64,000 nucleotides of DNA. Origin: Deltaproteobacteria bacterium. Its GTDB lineage: Bacteria; Myxococcota; Kuafuiibacteriia; Kuafuiibacteriales; Kuafuiibacteriaceae. This document shows positions 26,827 to 38,823 of the stretch, one piece after another. The translations under genes and the position numbers were made by a program. Numbering within the stretch: position 1 is the first letter of the stretch; every line of letters starts with the position of its first letter. Location: NCBI GenBank assembly GCA_020632995.1, contig JACKEN010000022.1, positions 12,228 through 76,227 on the forward strand. Reading direction: 5' to 3'. The notes beneath the pieces were generated by a model that had not been told where the DNA came from, ran no database searches, and was given only the letters and a program-made list of their open reading frames with translations.

Positions 26827-28841
26827 ATGGGTCCGTCTCGCGTTGGCCGCCTCGTCGCCCTCGGGGTCTGCCTGGCCGCCGCGGCGTGTGGTGAGGCCGG
26901 CCCCGCGGTGGACGGGGGCCTCCAGCCAGACGGGGGAACCCCGCCTGACGCGGGCGCTGACCTGGACTCCGGCGCCGAGCCGGACGCCTCCGCCCCCATC
27001 GCCGACCTCCTGCTCGGCCAGTTCGCCACCGCGGCGGCGCCCGCGACCTACCACCTCATGCTCGAGCCCGGCGACGCGGTCCGCCTCAGCGTGTTCACGC
27101 TCCGCGGTGACCTGCGGCCGGCCGCGTATCTGTCGCGGGCCGGCACCGCCATCGAGCCCGATACCTACGAGGTCGACGATCGGCGGGTGGTGCTCGACTA
27201 CGTCGTCGCCGACGGCGGGGACTACGAAGTCGAGTGCGGCCGCACCAGGGTGTGGGCGCGGGGACCTTCCTCCTCCGCACCGAGTGCACCGGCGGGTCAT
27301 GCGTCGCGAGGGGCGCCCCGCCGGACGTCGCGCTGCGCCTGCTGGCGATCAACGACCTGCATGGGTACCTGGAGCCGCCCAGCGCCTCTACCGGCGGTGC
27401 AGCCTGGCTTGCCGCGCACGTGCGGGCGCTCGAGGCCGAGGCCGAGCACCACCTCTTCGTGAGCGCGGGCGATCTGGTGGGCGGGAGCCCGTTCCTGTCA
27501 GCGCGCTTTCACGATGAGCCCACCATCGAGGCCGCGAACCTGATGGGCCTCGACGTCGCGGCGGTGGGCAACCACGAGTTCGACGAGGGTCCGGAGGAGC
27601 TCCTGCGGCTGGTGGAGGGCGGCTGTCACCCGGTGGACGGCTGTCAGGACGGGACGCCGTTCGAGGGCGCCGAGTTCGAGGTGTTGGCCGCCAACGTACA
27701 GACCACCGCGGGGATGGCGCTCCTGCCGAGCGTCGCGGTTCGGGTGTTCGGCGGGCTGCCGGTGGGCGTCATCGGCATGACGTTGGAGGGCACCCCGTGG
27801 ACCACGGTGGCGTCGCAGGTCGAGGACCTGGTGTTCGAGGACGAGGTGGCCACGGTGAACGCGCTGGTGCCTGGCCTTCAGGCGATGGGGGTCGAGACCA
27901 TCGTGGTGGTCGTGCACCAAGGTGGGGTTCAGGGCGGCGGGGCGAACGAGTGCTCGAACTTCAGCGGGGCCATCCGAGGCATCGCCAGCATGGTGGACGA
28001 CGGGGTGGACGCGGTGATCTCCGGCCACACCCACGCCACCTACAACTGCGTCATCTCGGGCAAGGCGGTGACGAGCGCGGGGAGCGCGGGGCGCTGGCTC
28101 TCGACCCTCGACTTCACTCTCGGCGGCGCGAGCCGGGACGCGACCCTGCTCGAGGCGCGGAACCGCGCGGTCGATCACGGCCTCGACCCCGACCCCGCGG
28201 TGGCGGCCCTCGTCGCGCGCTACCGCGCGCTGGTGGACGACGAGCAGGACCTCGTGGTGGGGACCCTGGCCGAGGCGCTCACCCGGCGGACGGACGACGC
28301 AGATCAGTCCACGCTGGGTCTCGCGATCGCTGACTCCCAGCTCTACGCCACCCAGGCCTCCTCCGGGGCGCAGATCGCGTTCATGAACCGCGCCGGCATG
28401 CGAGCGGACCTGCCCGCCGGACCCATCACCTATGGTCAGGCCTTCGAGGCGCAGCCGTTCGGGAACGCGCTCATCACCCTGACGCTCACCGGCCAGCAGC
28501 TGCAGGACCTGCTCGACGACCAGTTCGCGTTCGGCAACTTCACCGTCCTGCAGCCCTCCGCGTCGCTGCGGTATCGCATCCAGCCGGTGGCGCCCGGCAG
28601 CAGCTTCGTGCGCGTGGTCCCGGGCTCGGTCACCGTGCTCGGGCTGCCCCTCGATCTCGCGGCCGAGTACCGGGTCACCGCCAACCGCTACATCGCCGAC
28701 GGCGGGGACGGGCACTCCACGTTCACCCTCGGCACCGAGCGTGTGGAGGGCGGCAACGACGTCGACGCCTTCGTCGACTACCTCTCGGCCTCCGAGTCGC
28801 CCTTCCCCGCGCCGGCGCTGGACCGCATCACGTTCCAGTAG
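26827..28841 (+). CDS. 5'-nucleotidase/UshA-like metallophosphatase lipoprotein (frameshift near 27,234)
   Basis: The N-terminus (MGPSRVGRLVALGVCLAAAACGEA, lipobox) and a PPC-like domain are read in one frame up to DYEVE. The remainder starts RPHQGVGAGTFLLRTEC in another frame; one extra G at 27,234 would join them, giving about 670 residues. The metallophosphatase part has AINDLHGYLEP, SAGDLVGGSPF, AVGNHEFDEG and SGHTHATYNC. The C-terminal nucleotidase domain has FMNRAGMRADL and ITYGQAFEAQPFGN. It would hydrolyse extracellular or periplasmic nucleotides to nucleosides and phosphate. A base-calling error is more likely than decay, because both halves are well preserved. Confidence 0.82.
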
Positions 28842-28842
28842 G

Positions 28843-30624
<1,782 letters not shown>

Positions 30625-30677
30625 CGGGCCGGAGGTTGGGACGGGCCGGGAGTGAGGTCAACTCCCCGGTGCGTGAC

Positions 30678-32267
30678 CTACCAGGTGTCGAAGCGTCTGG
30701 CGCCATCCTCGTCCGCCTTGGGGGCGTCGGGCGTCGGCACCGCCGGTCGAGGCTCGGGCTTCGGACTCGCGACGCGTGGCAGGAGTACCTGCACCTGTCC
30801 GGCTCGGAGGGCCACGTTCTGCTCCTGGTAGCCCTTCTTCCGCAGGACGGCGCGCGGCGCGCCGAGGCCCTCCAGCTCCAGGGTCATGGGGGTGCGGCCG
30901 CGGAGCTCTCCGAGCACGTAGACCTCGGCGTCGGGCGGGATCGACACGAGCTCCACCGCCTGTCGGGGCGTGGGGACAGGGAGTGCAAGCTGGGCTGCGA
31001 CGGGCTCGGCGGGTGGCGGAACCGTCTCCACCGGCTGCTCGGGGGTGGCCAGGACGAGGGCGATGACGAGGCCGACCAGCAAGGCCAGGCCGACGCCCAG
31101 CGCGGCGTTGAAGCTCAGCCGCCGCCGAGGCGGCAGCGGCGGGGCGAGCCACGCCTCCGGCGCGCCGCCCGTGGTCTCCAGGGTCTGACCCATCAGCAGC
31201 TGCCGGCGCGCCGCGTCCAGGGGCACCGGCGTCGGTTCAGGTGCGGCCGGAGGCGGCGCGGCGGGCGTCGGCGCGCTCGCGGGCGCGCTCACCGCGGGCT
31301 GACCCAGGGGGTTGGTGGCGAGGCTCTGACCGGCCGGGAGCGAGGCCGCGAAGGCCTGGCGGCGCGCCTCGAGCAGGACCTCGGCCACGTCGGGCTGCTC
31401 GCCCCGGGCGAGGGCCTGGAACAGGCGCGCCGCCACGTCCGCCCGGATGGGGCGCGCCAGCGGGCCCTTGGCGAGGAGGGCGTCGAGCAGGGCTTGCAGG
31501 GCGGCGCTCGGCGGCTGGCCGTCCGTGAGGGCGGCGGGGAGGGGCGGTGGCGGTGCCGTCAAGTGCGCTTGCAGGAGCTCGCCCAGCGGTCGCCCCGCGA
31601 ACGGGGGCTGCCCGCTGAGGGCGAAGTAGGCGGTGGCGCCCAGCGCGTAGAGATCGGACGCGGGTTGTGCAACTCCTCCTGCCGCCTGCTCCGGGCTCAT
31701 GAACTGGGGCGTGCCCAAGAGGCTCCCGAGCGCGGTGAGCGGGGCGGAGATGCCGTCGGCGCCCCGGGCGGCGCCGAAGTCGAGCAAGGTGACGTGCGGC
31801 TGGTGCTCGGGAGGCGAGACCATGATGTTCTCGGGCTTGACGTCGCGGTGCACGATGCCCAGCCGGTGGGCCTCGGCGAGGCCGGTGGCCACCTGGGCCA
31901 GCAGGGCCGCCGCGCGCCGCTCGGGGAGACCGCCGCTCCGGTTCACCAGCGCGCCGAGGGTCACCCCCGCGACGAACTCGAACACCATGAAGGGGCACCC
32001 GAGGTCCGGGTCCTCGCCCACGTCGAGGGTGCGGACCAGGTTGGGGTGCCGGAGCTGACACGCCAGCCGCGCCTCCCGCGCGAAGCGCTGGCGGCGGTGC
32101 GCGTCCTCGGCCCGGGAGAGGACCTTGACCGCGACGATCCGCTCGTCGCCCACCGCCCGCGCGCGGTAGACGGCGCCGTAGCCTCCTCGTCCGATCGGCG
32201 CCTCGAGGCGGTAGGCGCCGCCCACCACCCTGCCGGGCAGGAGCCCGGGTGAGGTGTCGCCATCCAC
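30678..32267 (-). CDS. Ser/Thr protein kinase with C-terminal PEGA domain
   Basis: 529 residues from a GTG start giving VDGDTSPGLLPGRVVGG. The Hanks-type kinase has the glycine loop IGRGGYGAVYRA, VAVKVL (Lys), IVHRDVKPENIM (catalytic loop), LLDFGAARG (DFG) and GTPQFMSPEQAAG. A Pro/Ala-rich linker is followed by one membrane helix (AALGVGLALLVGLVIALVL, about residues 385-405) and a PEGA-type domain (VELVSIPPDAEVYVLGELRG). Such membrane kinases are numerous in myxobacteria and can feed FHA-domain regulators, two possible candidates being encoded at 34.6 and 54.7 kb. The divergent gene starts 76 bases away. Confidence 0.92.
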   Translation of the reverse strand: MDGDTSPGLLPGRVVGGAYRLEAPIGRGGYGAVYRARAVGDERIVAVKVLSRAEDAHRRQRFAREARLACQLRHPNLVRTLDVGEDPDLGCPFMVFEFVAGVTLGALVNRSGGLPERRAAALLAQVATGLAEAHRLGIVHRDVKPENIMVSPPEHQPHVTLLDFGAARGADGISAPLTALGSLLGTPQFMSPEQAAGGVAQPASDLYALGATAYFALSGQPPFAGRPLGELLQAHLTAPPPPLPAALTDGQPPSAALQALLDALLAKGPLARPIRADVAARLFQALARGEQPDVAEVLLEARRQAFAASLPAGQSLATNPLGQPAVSAPASAPTPAAPPPAAPEPTPVPLDAARRQLLMGQTLETTGGAPEAWLAPPLPPRRRLSFNAALGVGLALLVGLVIALVLATPEQPVETVPPPAEPVAAQLALPVPTPRQAVELVSIPPDAEVYVLGELRGRTPMTLELEGLGAPRAVLRKKGYQEQNVALRAGQVQVLLPRVASPKPEPRPAVPTPDAPKADEDGARRFDTW

Positions 32268-32342
32268 CGTCGCAGCATACCAGGGTGCCCGCCGGGGCGC
32301 CCGCTGGATCCCCCGGCGCCTCGCCTGATAGCGTCCGCTCGG

Positions 32343-33390
32343 ATGGGCGCGACGGTGATGGGGCTGATCCTGGTGGTCGCCGCAGCGCAGGTGTCGGATC
32401 GTGACAGCGCGGACTTCGCGGAGGCCGCCGCGCTGAGGGAGGCCGGGCGCTACGCGCAGGCCCTCGAGGTGCTGGAGCGCCTGCACGCCCGCACCGGCGC
32501 GGTGGAGCTCCTCAACAACATCGGCTGGCTGCTGGAGCGGCTGGGACGCCTGCGCGAGGCGTCCGCCGCCTACCGTCGGGTGGTCGAGGATCCGGCGGCG
32601 CCGCCCCAGCTGGTTCAGCAGGATCGAGAGCGCCTGGAGGTGCTGGCGCCGCGTCTGGATCGCGCGTGGCTGTCGCCGCCGCCGTCCACCGTGGGCTGCT
32701 GGGTGGATGGCCGACCATGGGCGGGGGGCGCGCCCCTTGGCCTGACGCCGGGCTCGCACGCGGTGGAGGTCCATCGCCCAGACAGCGGCGAGGGCCTCGT
32801 GCGGTGGCTCGAGCTCGAGGCCGGGCGCGAGGCCTCGCTGGCCGAGGTGGTCCGGGTGCGGCCCGACCAGGACGGCGTGCTCCGCCTGGACCCGGCTGGC
32901 GTTCTCGCAGCTCAGCTTGCAGGGCCTCGCGCTGAGCATGCCCACGTCGAGCCTCAGGCGCATCTGGCTGGCGCCGGGGCGCTACCAGGTCACCGGCGAG
33001 ACGCTCGACGGTCACCGCTTCGCCGGCGAGGTGGCCATTCATGCAGGAGAACCTGCAGGGCTGCCGCCTCCGACGGCGTCCCCCGACCTGGCGCTCGGCG
33101 CCACACCCGAGCCGCCGCCGTCGGAGCCCTCCCTGGCGCCCTGGTTCGTAGGGGCGGGGGCGGTGGCGTTGGCGGGCGCGGCGGTCGGCTTCCACGTGGC
33201 GGCGCGCGCGGATCAGCGCCGGGTCGACGACGCCGCGCTCGACGCCAATGGCGTGGTGGTGGGCATCACGATGGCGGAGGCCGAGGCGCTCACCGCGCGC
33301 GCCGACGACCGGGACACCCTCGCGCTGGGCCTCGCCGTCTCCGCCGGGGTGGCGGCGGTCGTCACCACCGTGTGGTTGCTGCTGCAGTAG
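32343..33390 (+). CDS. TPR-like/PEGA-like membrane protein (frameshift near 32,897)
   Basis: Read in two frames. The first gives a signal-like start (VMGLILVVAAAQVS), a tetratricopeptide-like region (ALREAGRYAQALEVLERL, ELLNNIGWLLERLGRLREA) and a beta domain. The second continues LAFSQLSLQGLALSM and ends with two membrane helices (WFVGAGAVALAGAAVGFHVA; LAVSAGVAAVVTTVWLLLQ). Joined, the protein is about 350 residues. This architecture, TPR followed by a PEGA-like segment and C-terminal helices, is common in myxobacterial genes next to Ser/Thr kinases, as here. Function is unknown. Confidence 0.68.
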
Positions 33391-33391
33391 C

Positions 33392-34538
33392 CTACGGCGT
33401 CTGCCCGAAGCACACGACGTCGCCCTCCACGCTGATCCCGCAGGCGCCCAGCAGCCCCGGGTGGAGGCTGGTGAAGCGGCGGTTCGGCGGTATGACGTCC
33501 GTGAGGCCGCTGTCCGCCGGGTTCTCACCCCAGCACCGGACGGCCCCGAGGGCGTCCCGCGCGCAGCTGTAGTACTGGCCCGCGATGACCTCCGAGAAGC
33601 CTTCGTCCAAGGGGGCGACGGTCCGGCCAAGCTCCGGGAGGTCGCGGCCCCAGCACGTGGCTGCGCCCGCCTCGTTCAGCGCGCAGGCGTGGAAGCGCCC
33701 GACCCCGAGGGCGGTGTATCGCTCGAACCTCGGCGGGTCGGTCCTGCCGTCCGCGGGCCCGCCCCAGCACTGGATGGCCCCCGCCTCGTCCAGCGCGCAG
33801 CCGTGGAAGGCACCCACGGACACCGTGACCGCGCGATCGGTGGGCGCCGGGTCGCGCCGGACGCTTCCCCAACACCAGACGCCGCCCTCATCGTCCACCG
33901 CGCAGGTGGAGTAGCCGTCCGCGGTGAGCGCCACCACCGGGCCGAGGCCCGCGGGGACCCTCGCCTGCCCCACCTCGGCCGAGGTGACGACGCCGGCCTC
34001 GTCCACACTGAAGGACAGGTTGCTCCCGAAGCAGCGGACCTCGGCGTCCGCCGCCCGGACCACACAGGTGTGGTAGTCGCCGGCCACGACCTGGGTCACC
34101 GGGCCGACGTCCGGCGGAACCTCGGCCTGGCCGGTGTGGATCTCGGGGTCGAGGCCGACGTTCCCCCGACGCAGGCCAGGCTGCGGTCCGCTTCGATCCA
34201 GCAGCGGTGGTCGATGCCGGTGGCGACACCCAGCGGCGCCTGCGCCGTGCACACGCTGGTGCCGTCGACGACGGGCAGCCCCAGCCCGGCTGCGCGATGC
34301 AGGCCAGGCAGCCCGGCCCCTCCACCGGCCCCTCGTCGCAGTTCTCGCCCTCGTCCACCACGCCGTCGCCGCAGGCGGAGCCCAGCGTGCAGACCCGATC
34401 CCGGAGATCGCAGACGTAGCCGTCGGCGCAGTCCTCGACGGTGGCGCACGCGAAGGCGCGGAGTCCTTGCTGCTCGTCGGTCGCGCAGCCCGCCACCAGG
34501 ACCCCGATGATCGAGAGCGTCCAGTACCCCCTCCACAT
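33392..34538 (-). CDS. RCC1/BLIP-II-like repeat lipoprotein (two frameshifts, near 34,273 and 34,171)
   Basis: The start MWRGYWTLSIIGVLVAGCA has a clear lipobox. A DUF4215-like Cys-rich section (CGDGVVDEGENCDEG) is followed after two frame changes by RCC1-type beta-propeller repeats, each with a C-x-W-G or CFG element (YSTCAVDDEGGVWCWG, FHGCALDEAGAIQCWG, FHACALNEAGAATCWG). The frame joins are CACIAQPGWGCP/VVDGTS and LACVGG/NVGLDPE, each fixed by one base. RCC1-like propellers mediate protein binding; secreted forms are abundant in myxobacteria. Confidence 0.75.
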
Positions 34539-34584
34539 GGGCCGGAGGTTAGCCGGAACCTCGGGCCTCGGGTAGACTCGCGGG

Positions 34585-36172
34585 GTGGACGAGGCGGAGC
34601 GACGACGCCGCAACCTGTGGTCCCAGACGACCCAGGATCCGGTGGGGGACGAGCGGGAGCACCTGCCTCCGGTCCCCACCCTCACGATCCTCGGACACCC
34701 GGATGTGGCACGGGTCGGGGAGCAGGCCCGGCTGCCCGCGGGCAGCACGGAGGTCTCCCGCCTGGCGCCGGACTTCGGCTCCACCACGCGCTTCCCGCTG
34801 GCAGATCCCTTCCTCTCCCGGCGCGGCGTCATCATCCACCGGGGTCCCGACCGGGTGTCGGTGACGCGGCCGCCCGAGGCCGCCGAGGTCCGCCTCGACG
34901 GCGCGCCCCTCACCGGCGCGGTAGAGCTCGGCGCCGCGGCGCTGGAGCGGGGCGTGGTGCTGAACCTCAGGGACCGCGTGGTGCTCCTGCTCCACCTGGC
35001 CGAGGCGCATCACGAGGCACCTCCGCCCCTGGTGGGGCTCTTGGGGGTGAGCGACGCCATGACGCGGCTTCGTCAACTCGTCCTGCGCTTCGCCGCGGCC
35101 GAGGTCCCGGTGCTGATCCTCGGCGAGTCCGGTACCGGCAAGGAGCTGGTGGCGCAGGCGCTGCATGCGAACAGCGCCCGCCGGGCCGCGGCCTGCGTGT
35201 GCCTGGACATGGGCGCGGTGGTGCCGTCCGTGGCCGCCTCGGAGCTGTTCGGGCACGTGCGCGGGGCCTTCACCGGCGCCGAGACCAACCACGACGGGGC
35301 CTTCCTGCAGGCCAACGGCGGCACCCTCTTCCTCGACGAGATCGCAGAGACCCCGGCCGAGGTGCAAGCGATGTTGCTCCGCGCCCTGGAGACCGGGGTG
35401 ATCCGGCCGGTGGGCGCGCAGCGCGAGCAGCTGGTGGACGTCCGCGTGCTGGCCGCCACCGACGGGGACCTCGACGCGATGGTCCGCGGCGGGCGCTTCA
35501 AGGCCCCGCTCCTGCATCGCCTGTCGGGGCTCCGGATCGCGGTGCCCCCCCTCCGTGCTCGGCGCGAAGACCTGGGGATCCTGCTCGTGGGGTTCTTGCG
35601 GGAGGAGCTGAGCGCGGCCGGGGCCGGCCACCGGCTCGAGCCGCGGCGCCAGCCCTGGCTCAACGCCGAGGTGGTGGAGCGCCTGGCGCTCTACCCGTGG
35701 CCGGGGAACATCCGGGAGCTCAAGAACGTGGCGCGTCAGATGGCCTACGGCAGCGACGAGACCAGGGCCCAGCTGCCCGCCTCGGTGCAGACGCCGTCCG
35801 GCCTCCGGGGGGCCCCAGCCCCCTCCTGTGACGCGCGGACCGACCGCAGGGCAGCTTGCCCGCGCCGCGGCCGAGGCGCGCCCATCACCGGCGACGCGGC
35901 GGCCCGACGAGGTCACCGACGAGGAGGTCCGGGCCAGCCTGCGCGCCCACCGCTGGCACGTGGAGGCCACCGCGCGCGCCCTGGGGCTGAGCAAGGGCTC
36001 GCTCTACGCGATCATCGAGCGCAGCCCGACGCTGCGCACCGCCAAGGACGTCCCGGTGCAGGAGCTGTTGCGCGCCCACGACGCCTTCGGCGGCGACCTG
36101 GATCGCATGGCCGACCACCTCGAGGTGTCGAAGGCGGGCCTGCGGCTGCGCCTGCGTGATCTCGGAGCCTGA
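34585..36172 (+). CDS. Sigma54-dependent activator, possibly FHA-type (frameshift near 35,808)
   Basis: A GTG start gives a first frame with an N-terminal domain of about 150 residues (TRFPLADPFLSRRGVIIHRG, a possible degenerate FHA fold) and an AAA+ domain: Walker A GESGTGKELVAQALH, canonical GAFTGA in VRGAFTGAETNHDGAF, GGTLFLDEIAETP, and YPWPGNIRELKNVARQM. The DNA-binding part is in a second frame (VRASLRAHRWHVEATARALGLSKGSLYAIIE), joined at a G6/C4 run. Length would be about 528 residues. A sigma54-type promoter begins 78 bases after its stop, before a secreted protease gene, so it probably controls that cluster. Confidence 0.82.
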
Positions 36173-36184
36173 CGCCGGCCGACG

Positions 36185-36200
36185 TGTGTCCTGACGCACA
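36185..36200. promoter_or_regulatory. Candidate activator-binding dyad upstream of the sigma54 promoter
   Basis: TGTGTCCTGACGCACA has TGTG and CACA ends in dyad arrangement, 50 bases upstream of the -24 element. That is within the usual range for an enhancer site of a sigma54 activator. The symmetry is imperfect and no second copy was found. Confidence 0.3.
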
Positions 36201-36249
36201 GCGCGGCGTCGGGACGGGCCACTTCCACCGGGGCGCGACGCCTTCGGTG

Positions 36250-36266
36250 CTGGCACGCTCCTTGGA
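36250..36266 (+). promoter_or_regulatory. Candidate sigma54 (-24/-12) promoter before the secreted-protein cluster
   Basis: CTGGCACGCTCCTTGGA matches the consensus -24 TGGCACG exactly with correct four-base spacing to TTGG, where the -12 element expects TTGC. It is 72 bases before the V8-like protease ATG, giving a leader of about 60 bases, and directly follows a sigma54 activator gene with an intact GAFTGA motif. Confidence 0.6.
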
Positions 36267-36337
36267 ATGAGCGGTTGACGCGGCACGGAGCCGCCCCAGT
36301 TCCAGGTGGCCCACGGCCACCGCGAGGTTCAACGCTC

Positions 36338-37432
36338 ATGCAGTACGGGAAGTCCCTTCGGACGCTGCTACACATCACTTCGTTCGCGAGCATCGCCGCC
36401 CTGATCGCGTGCGGTGGCCCGGCCACCGAGGAGGGTCAGACCCCGGAGGAGGTCATCACCGAGGCCGAGCTGGCCCTGCAGACCGAGCTCTGGGAGCCGG
36501 TGGATGGCGCGGAGCTCGAGGCGGTCCGGTCGAAGTCGCCAGTGAGCTTGCGCTCGGCCTTGGGTACCAAGGGCATCTTCGTCAACGGCGACAAGGTCTA
36601 CCGCCTCCGCGAGGGCGTGACGCTGGGCGCCGAGGTGCTGTCCGGCTACGCGGGGCAGGAGGAGGTCGAGGTCCCCTCGGGCGACTTCGGGGCGGCGGTG
36701 AAGGCGATCATCGTCGGCGCGGACACTCGGCAGCCCATCACCACCTCGCTCACGAGCACCCCGCAGCGCCAGGTCGGCCGCATCACCACCGGCATGACCG
36801 CCGGCGGTACCTTCACCACCCTGAGCGGCCTCGCGGGTGGGGGCTGCTCGGGGACCAAGATCGGGAACCGTGGCGTACTCACCTCGGGTCACTGCTTCAC
36901 CTCGCTCACCAACACCGTCCGCTACGAGCCCGCGGTCTCCGGCCCGACGCGCCCCTACAGCACGGTGACCTCCCAGACCTTCTACGTGTTCGGCAGCGGC
37001 GACACCGACGACTACGCGCTGGTGATCCTCCCGGGGACCACCGCCGTCTACGGCCTCGGCTACGTCGGCCTCTACGCGGCCCCCTCGAGCTTCGAGGGCC
37101 GGGAGGTCGCGCTGCGCGGCTACCCCGGAGCCAACCAGTGGTGCTGGACCGCGCCCGCGGCCTCGTTCCCGGCCTGCGGCGGCTACATGTACCGGTCCGT
37201 CTGCAACCTGTCCGACGTGGGCCAGGAGCTCGAGTACCCCTGTGACACCAGCGGCGGGATGAGCGGCTCCGGCGTCATGACCATGGTCAGCGGGACGCGC
37301 CGCGTGATCGGCGTGCACAAGGGCGAGGACGACGACATCTTCGGCAGCGAGAACCGGGCGGTGCGCCTCACCTCGTTCCACGTCTCCCTGCTGTGCGTCC
37401 TGATGCAGGGCTTCGGCGGCGGCTGTTACTGA
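36338..37432 (+). CDS. Secreted V8/trypsin-like serine protease (lipoprotein)
   Basis: 364 residues with signal SFASIAALIACGG (lipobox Cys25) and a pro-region of about 120 residues. The chymotrypsin-fold catalytic residues are visible: His185 in GVLTSGHCF, Asp224 or Asp225 in GDTDDYALV, and Ser309 in CDTSGGMSGSG, which is closer to the V8/glutamyl-endopeptidase pattern (G.SGS) than to GDSGG. Seven or more Cys suggest disulfides. It is the first gene after the sigma54-type promoter and is followed by a small lipoprotein and an RTX-like protein, suggesting co-regulated exported proteins. Confidence 0.82.
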   Translation: MQYGKSLRTLLHITSFASIAALIACGGPATEEGQTPEEVITEAELALQTELWEPVDGAELEAVRSKSPVSLRSALGTKGIFVNGDKVYRLREGVTLGAEVLSGYAGQEEVEVPSGDFGAAVKAIIVGADTRQPITTSLTSTPQRQVGRITTGMTAGGTFTTLSGLAGGGCSGTKIGNRGVLTSGHCFTSLTNTVRYEPAVSGPTRPYSTVTSQTFYVFGSGDTDDYALVILPGTTAVYGLGYVGLYAAPSSFEGREVALRGYPGANQWCWTAPAASFPACGGYMYRSVCNLSDVGQELEYPCDTSGGMSGSGVMTMVSGTRRVIGVHKGEDDDIFGSENRAVRLTSFHVSLLCVLMQGFGGGCY

Positions 37433-37497
37433 GCCGTGTCGAAGTTCTTGTGACACCCCGGCCCGGAGCCGCCTCTCACTCCTTGAACCCAGACCCA

Positions 37498-37515
37498 GGC
37501 GGTCCCAGGACCGCC
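37498..37515. repeat. Perfect inverted repeat between protease and small lipoprotein genes
   Basis: GGCGGTCCCAGGACCGCC has 8-base perfect arms around CA. It would form a strong hairpin but has no following T-run, so it could be an attenuator, a processing hairpin or an operator. Confidence 0.5.
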
Positions 37516-37541
37516 GATGGGCCCAACAAGGAGTCTGACCG

Positions 37542-37967
37542 ATGAGAGCATGGACCACGCTCGTGGGCTTCGTGTGCCTCGCCGCCACCGCGTGTGGCGG
37601 TGAGGGCCCGACCGAGCAACCCGACGTCGCCACCGTGGCCGCGAGCATCGCCGCCTTCAAGCAGGTGGAGCGCCCCGCCGCCCTCGCCAAGCTGGTGACG
37701 GATCACCGAGGCGCCTTCGGGCCGCAGGACCTGGCCCTTACCCGGCTGGCGGCGACGAAGCTGGCCGGGTGCGGCCTCGACTGCCGGCCTTCCTTCGAGG
37801 CGCTCCTGGCGTCCCCGGACGCATCGGATCGCTGGGTGGCCCTGCGGGCCGTCCTCATCCTCTCGAGGAGCGACAAGGAGGCCCTCGAGCCCGCCCTGCG
37901 CGCCATGGACATCACCCAGGCAACCGAAGAAGAGCGCGTCCTCGTCGAGCGCGTCCTGAGCCGATAG
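37542..37967 (+). CDS. Small lipoprotein of unknown function
   Basis: 141 residues starting MRAWTTLVGFVCLAATACGG with a clean lipobox, preceded by AAGGAG eight bases upstream. The remainder is helical and HEAT-like (DRWVALRAVLILSRSDKEALEPAL) with a Cys pair (GCGLDC). No family was recognised. It lies between the V8-like protease and the RTX-like gene, each with its own ribosome site. Confidence 0.7.
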   Translation: MRAWTTLVGFVCLAATACGGEGPTEQPDVATVAASIAAFKQVERPAALAKLVTDHRGAFGPQDLALTRLAATKLAGCGLDCRPSFEALLASPDASDRWVALRAVLILSRSDKEALEPALRAMDITQATEEERVLVERVLSR

Positions 37968-37983
37968 CGAGGAGCTCCGAACG

Positions 37984-38823
37984 ATGAACAAGAACACCTT
38001 GATCGGCGCCGTGGCGCTGTTCGCCCTGCTCCCCTCCGCTCAGAGCTACGCGATCTGCAGCTCGGGCACCGCGTGCCCGAGCGGCTCCTCGTGGTTCCAC
38101 GAGCTCCGTCCCGTCCCGCTCTTCTCCAGCACTCCGCTGGACGTCAGCGGCAACGACCTGATCTACCTCGGCGTCCTGCGCGCCTCCACGCCGATGATGG
38201 CGGCCTGTGTGAACGTGGCCGGGACACCGACCCTGTACCGGATCGATGACGCGAACGACGGTGCTGGCATCAACTTCTCCGCCCTCAAGGCAGAGAGCTT
38301 CTTCTGCGCCGGGCCCGGCAACGACACCGTCTCGGTCCTCAGGTCGACCTACAAGTGCGGCGCCTTCACGATGGATCCGTTCCCGTACAACGGCTACGCG
38401 CTCCACATCTACGGCCAGGCGGGCCGAGACTATGTCTACGGCGGCGACGGGGTGGACATCATCTGCGGCGGTGACGGCAGCGACGTGCTGTACGGGTACG
38501 GCGGCGTGGACGACCTCGACGGCTGGACCGGCTGCGACTACATCAACGGCGGTGCAGGCGCGGACTTCGCGCTGGGCTACGACCAGGCGGACTGGCTGGT
38601 GGAGACCGACCCCGCGGGGCACGCCCTCGGTGAGAATCACAACTACGACTGCCTCGACGTCTACAGCACCGTCGCCGACGCCGACTGCGGTCCGGGCTAC
38701 GACGGGGTCGAGGTCTTCAGCTCCTCGAACCACAGCAACTGCGAGTACCAGGCGTACTGCCCGTGGGACTATCCGGCCCACGCGCACGCCATGTGCGCCG
38801 ACTTCCCCGCCAACGGTCCCTAG
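37984..38823 (+). CDS. Secreted RTX-like calcium-binding repeat protein
   Basis: 279 residues with a cleavable signal (MNKNTLIGAVALFALLPSAQSYA) after GGAG. A disulfide-rich N-terminal half leads to haemolysin-type repeats: GQAGRDYVYGGDGVDIICGG, DGSDVLYGYGGVDDLDG and GGAGADFALGYDQADW, which follow the GGxGxDxUx pattern for calcium-bound beta-rolls. There is a Sec signal and no C-terminal type I signal. Myxobacteria carry many small RTX-like secreted proteins of unknown role. Its stop overlaps the convergent GST stop. Confidence 0.75.
   Translation: MNKNTLIGAVALFALLPSAQSYAICSSGTACPSGSSWFHELRPVPLFSSTPLDVSGNDLIYLGVLRASTPMMAACVNVAGTPTLYRIDDANDGAGINFSALKAESFFCAGPGNDTVSVLRSTYKCGAFTMDPFPYNGYALHIYGQAGRDYVYGGDGVDIICGGDGSDVLYGYGGVDDLDGWTGCDYINGGAGADFALGYDQADWLVETDPAGHALGENHNYDCLDVYSTVADADCGPGYDGVEVFSSSNHSNCEYQAYCPWDYPAHAHAMCADFPANGP

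Noticed and set aside
37912..38819. Extension of the GST frame antisense through the RTX-like gene
   Set aside because: It appears only because of a one-base shift near 38,850; the corrected frame ends YARYRRA with a stop at 38,820.
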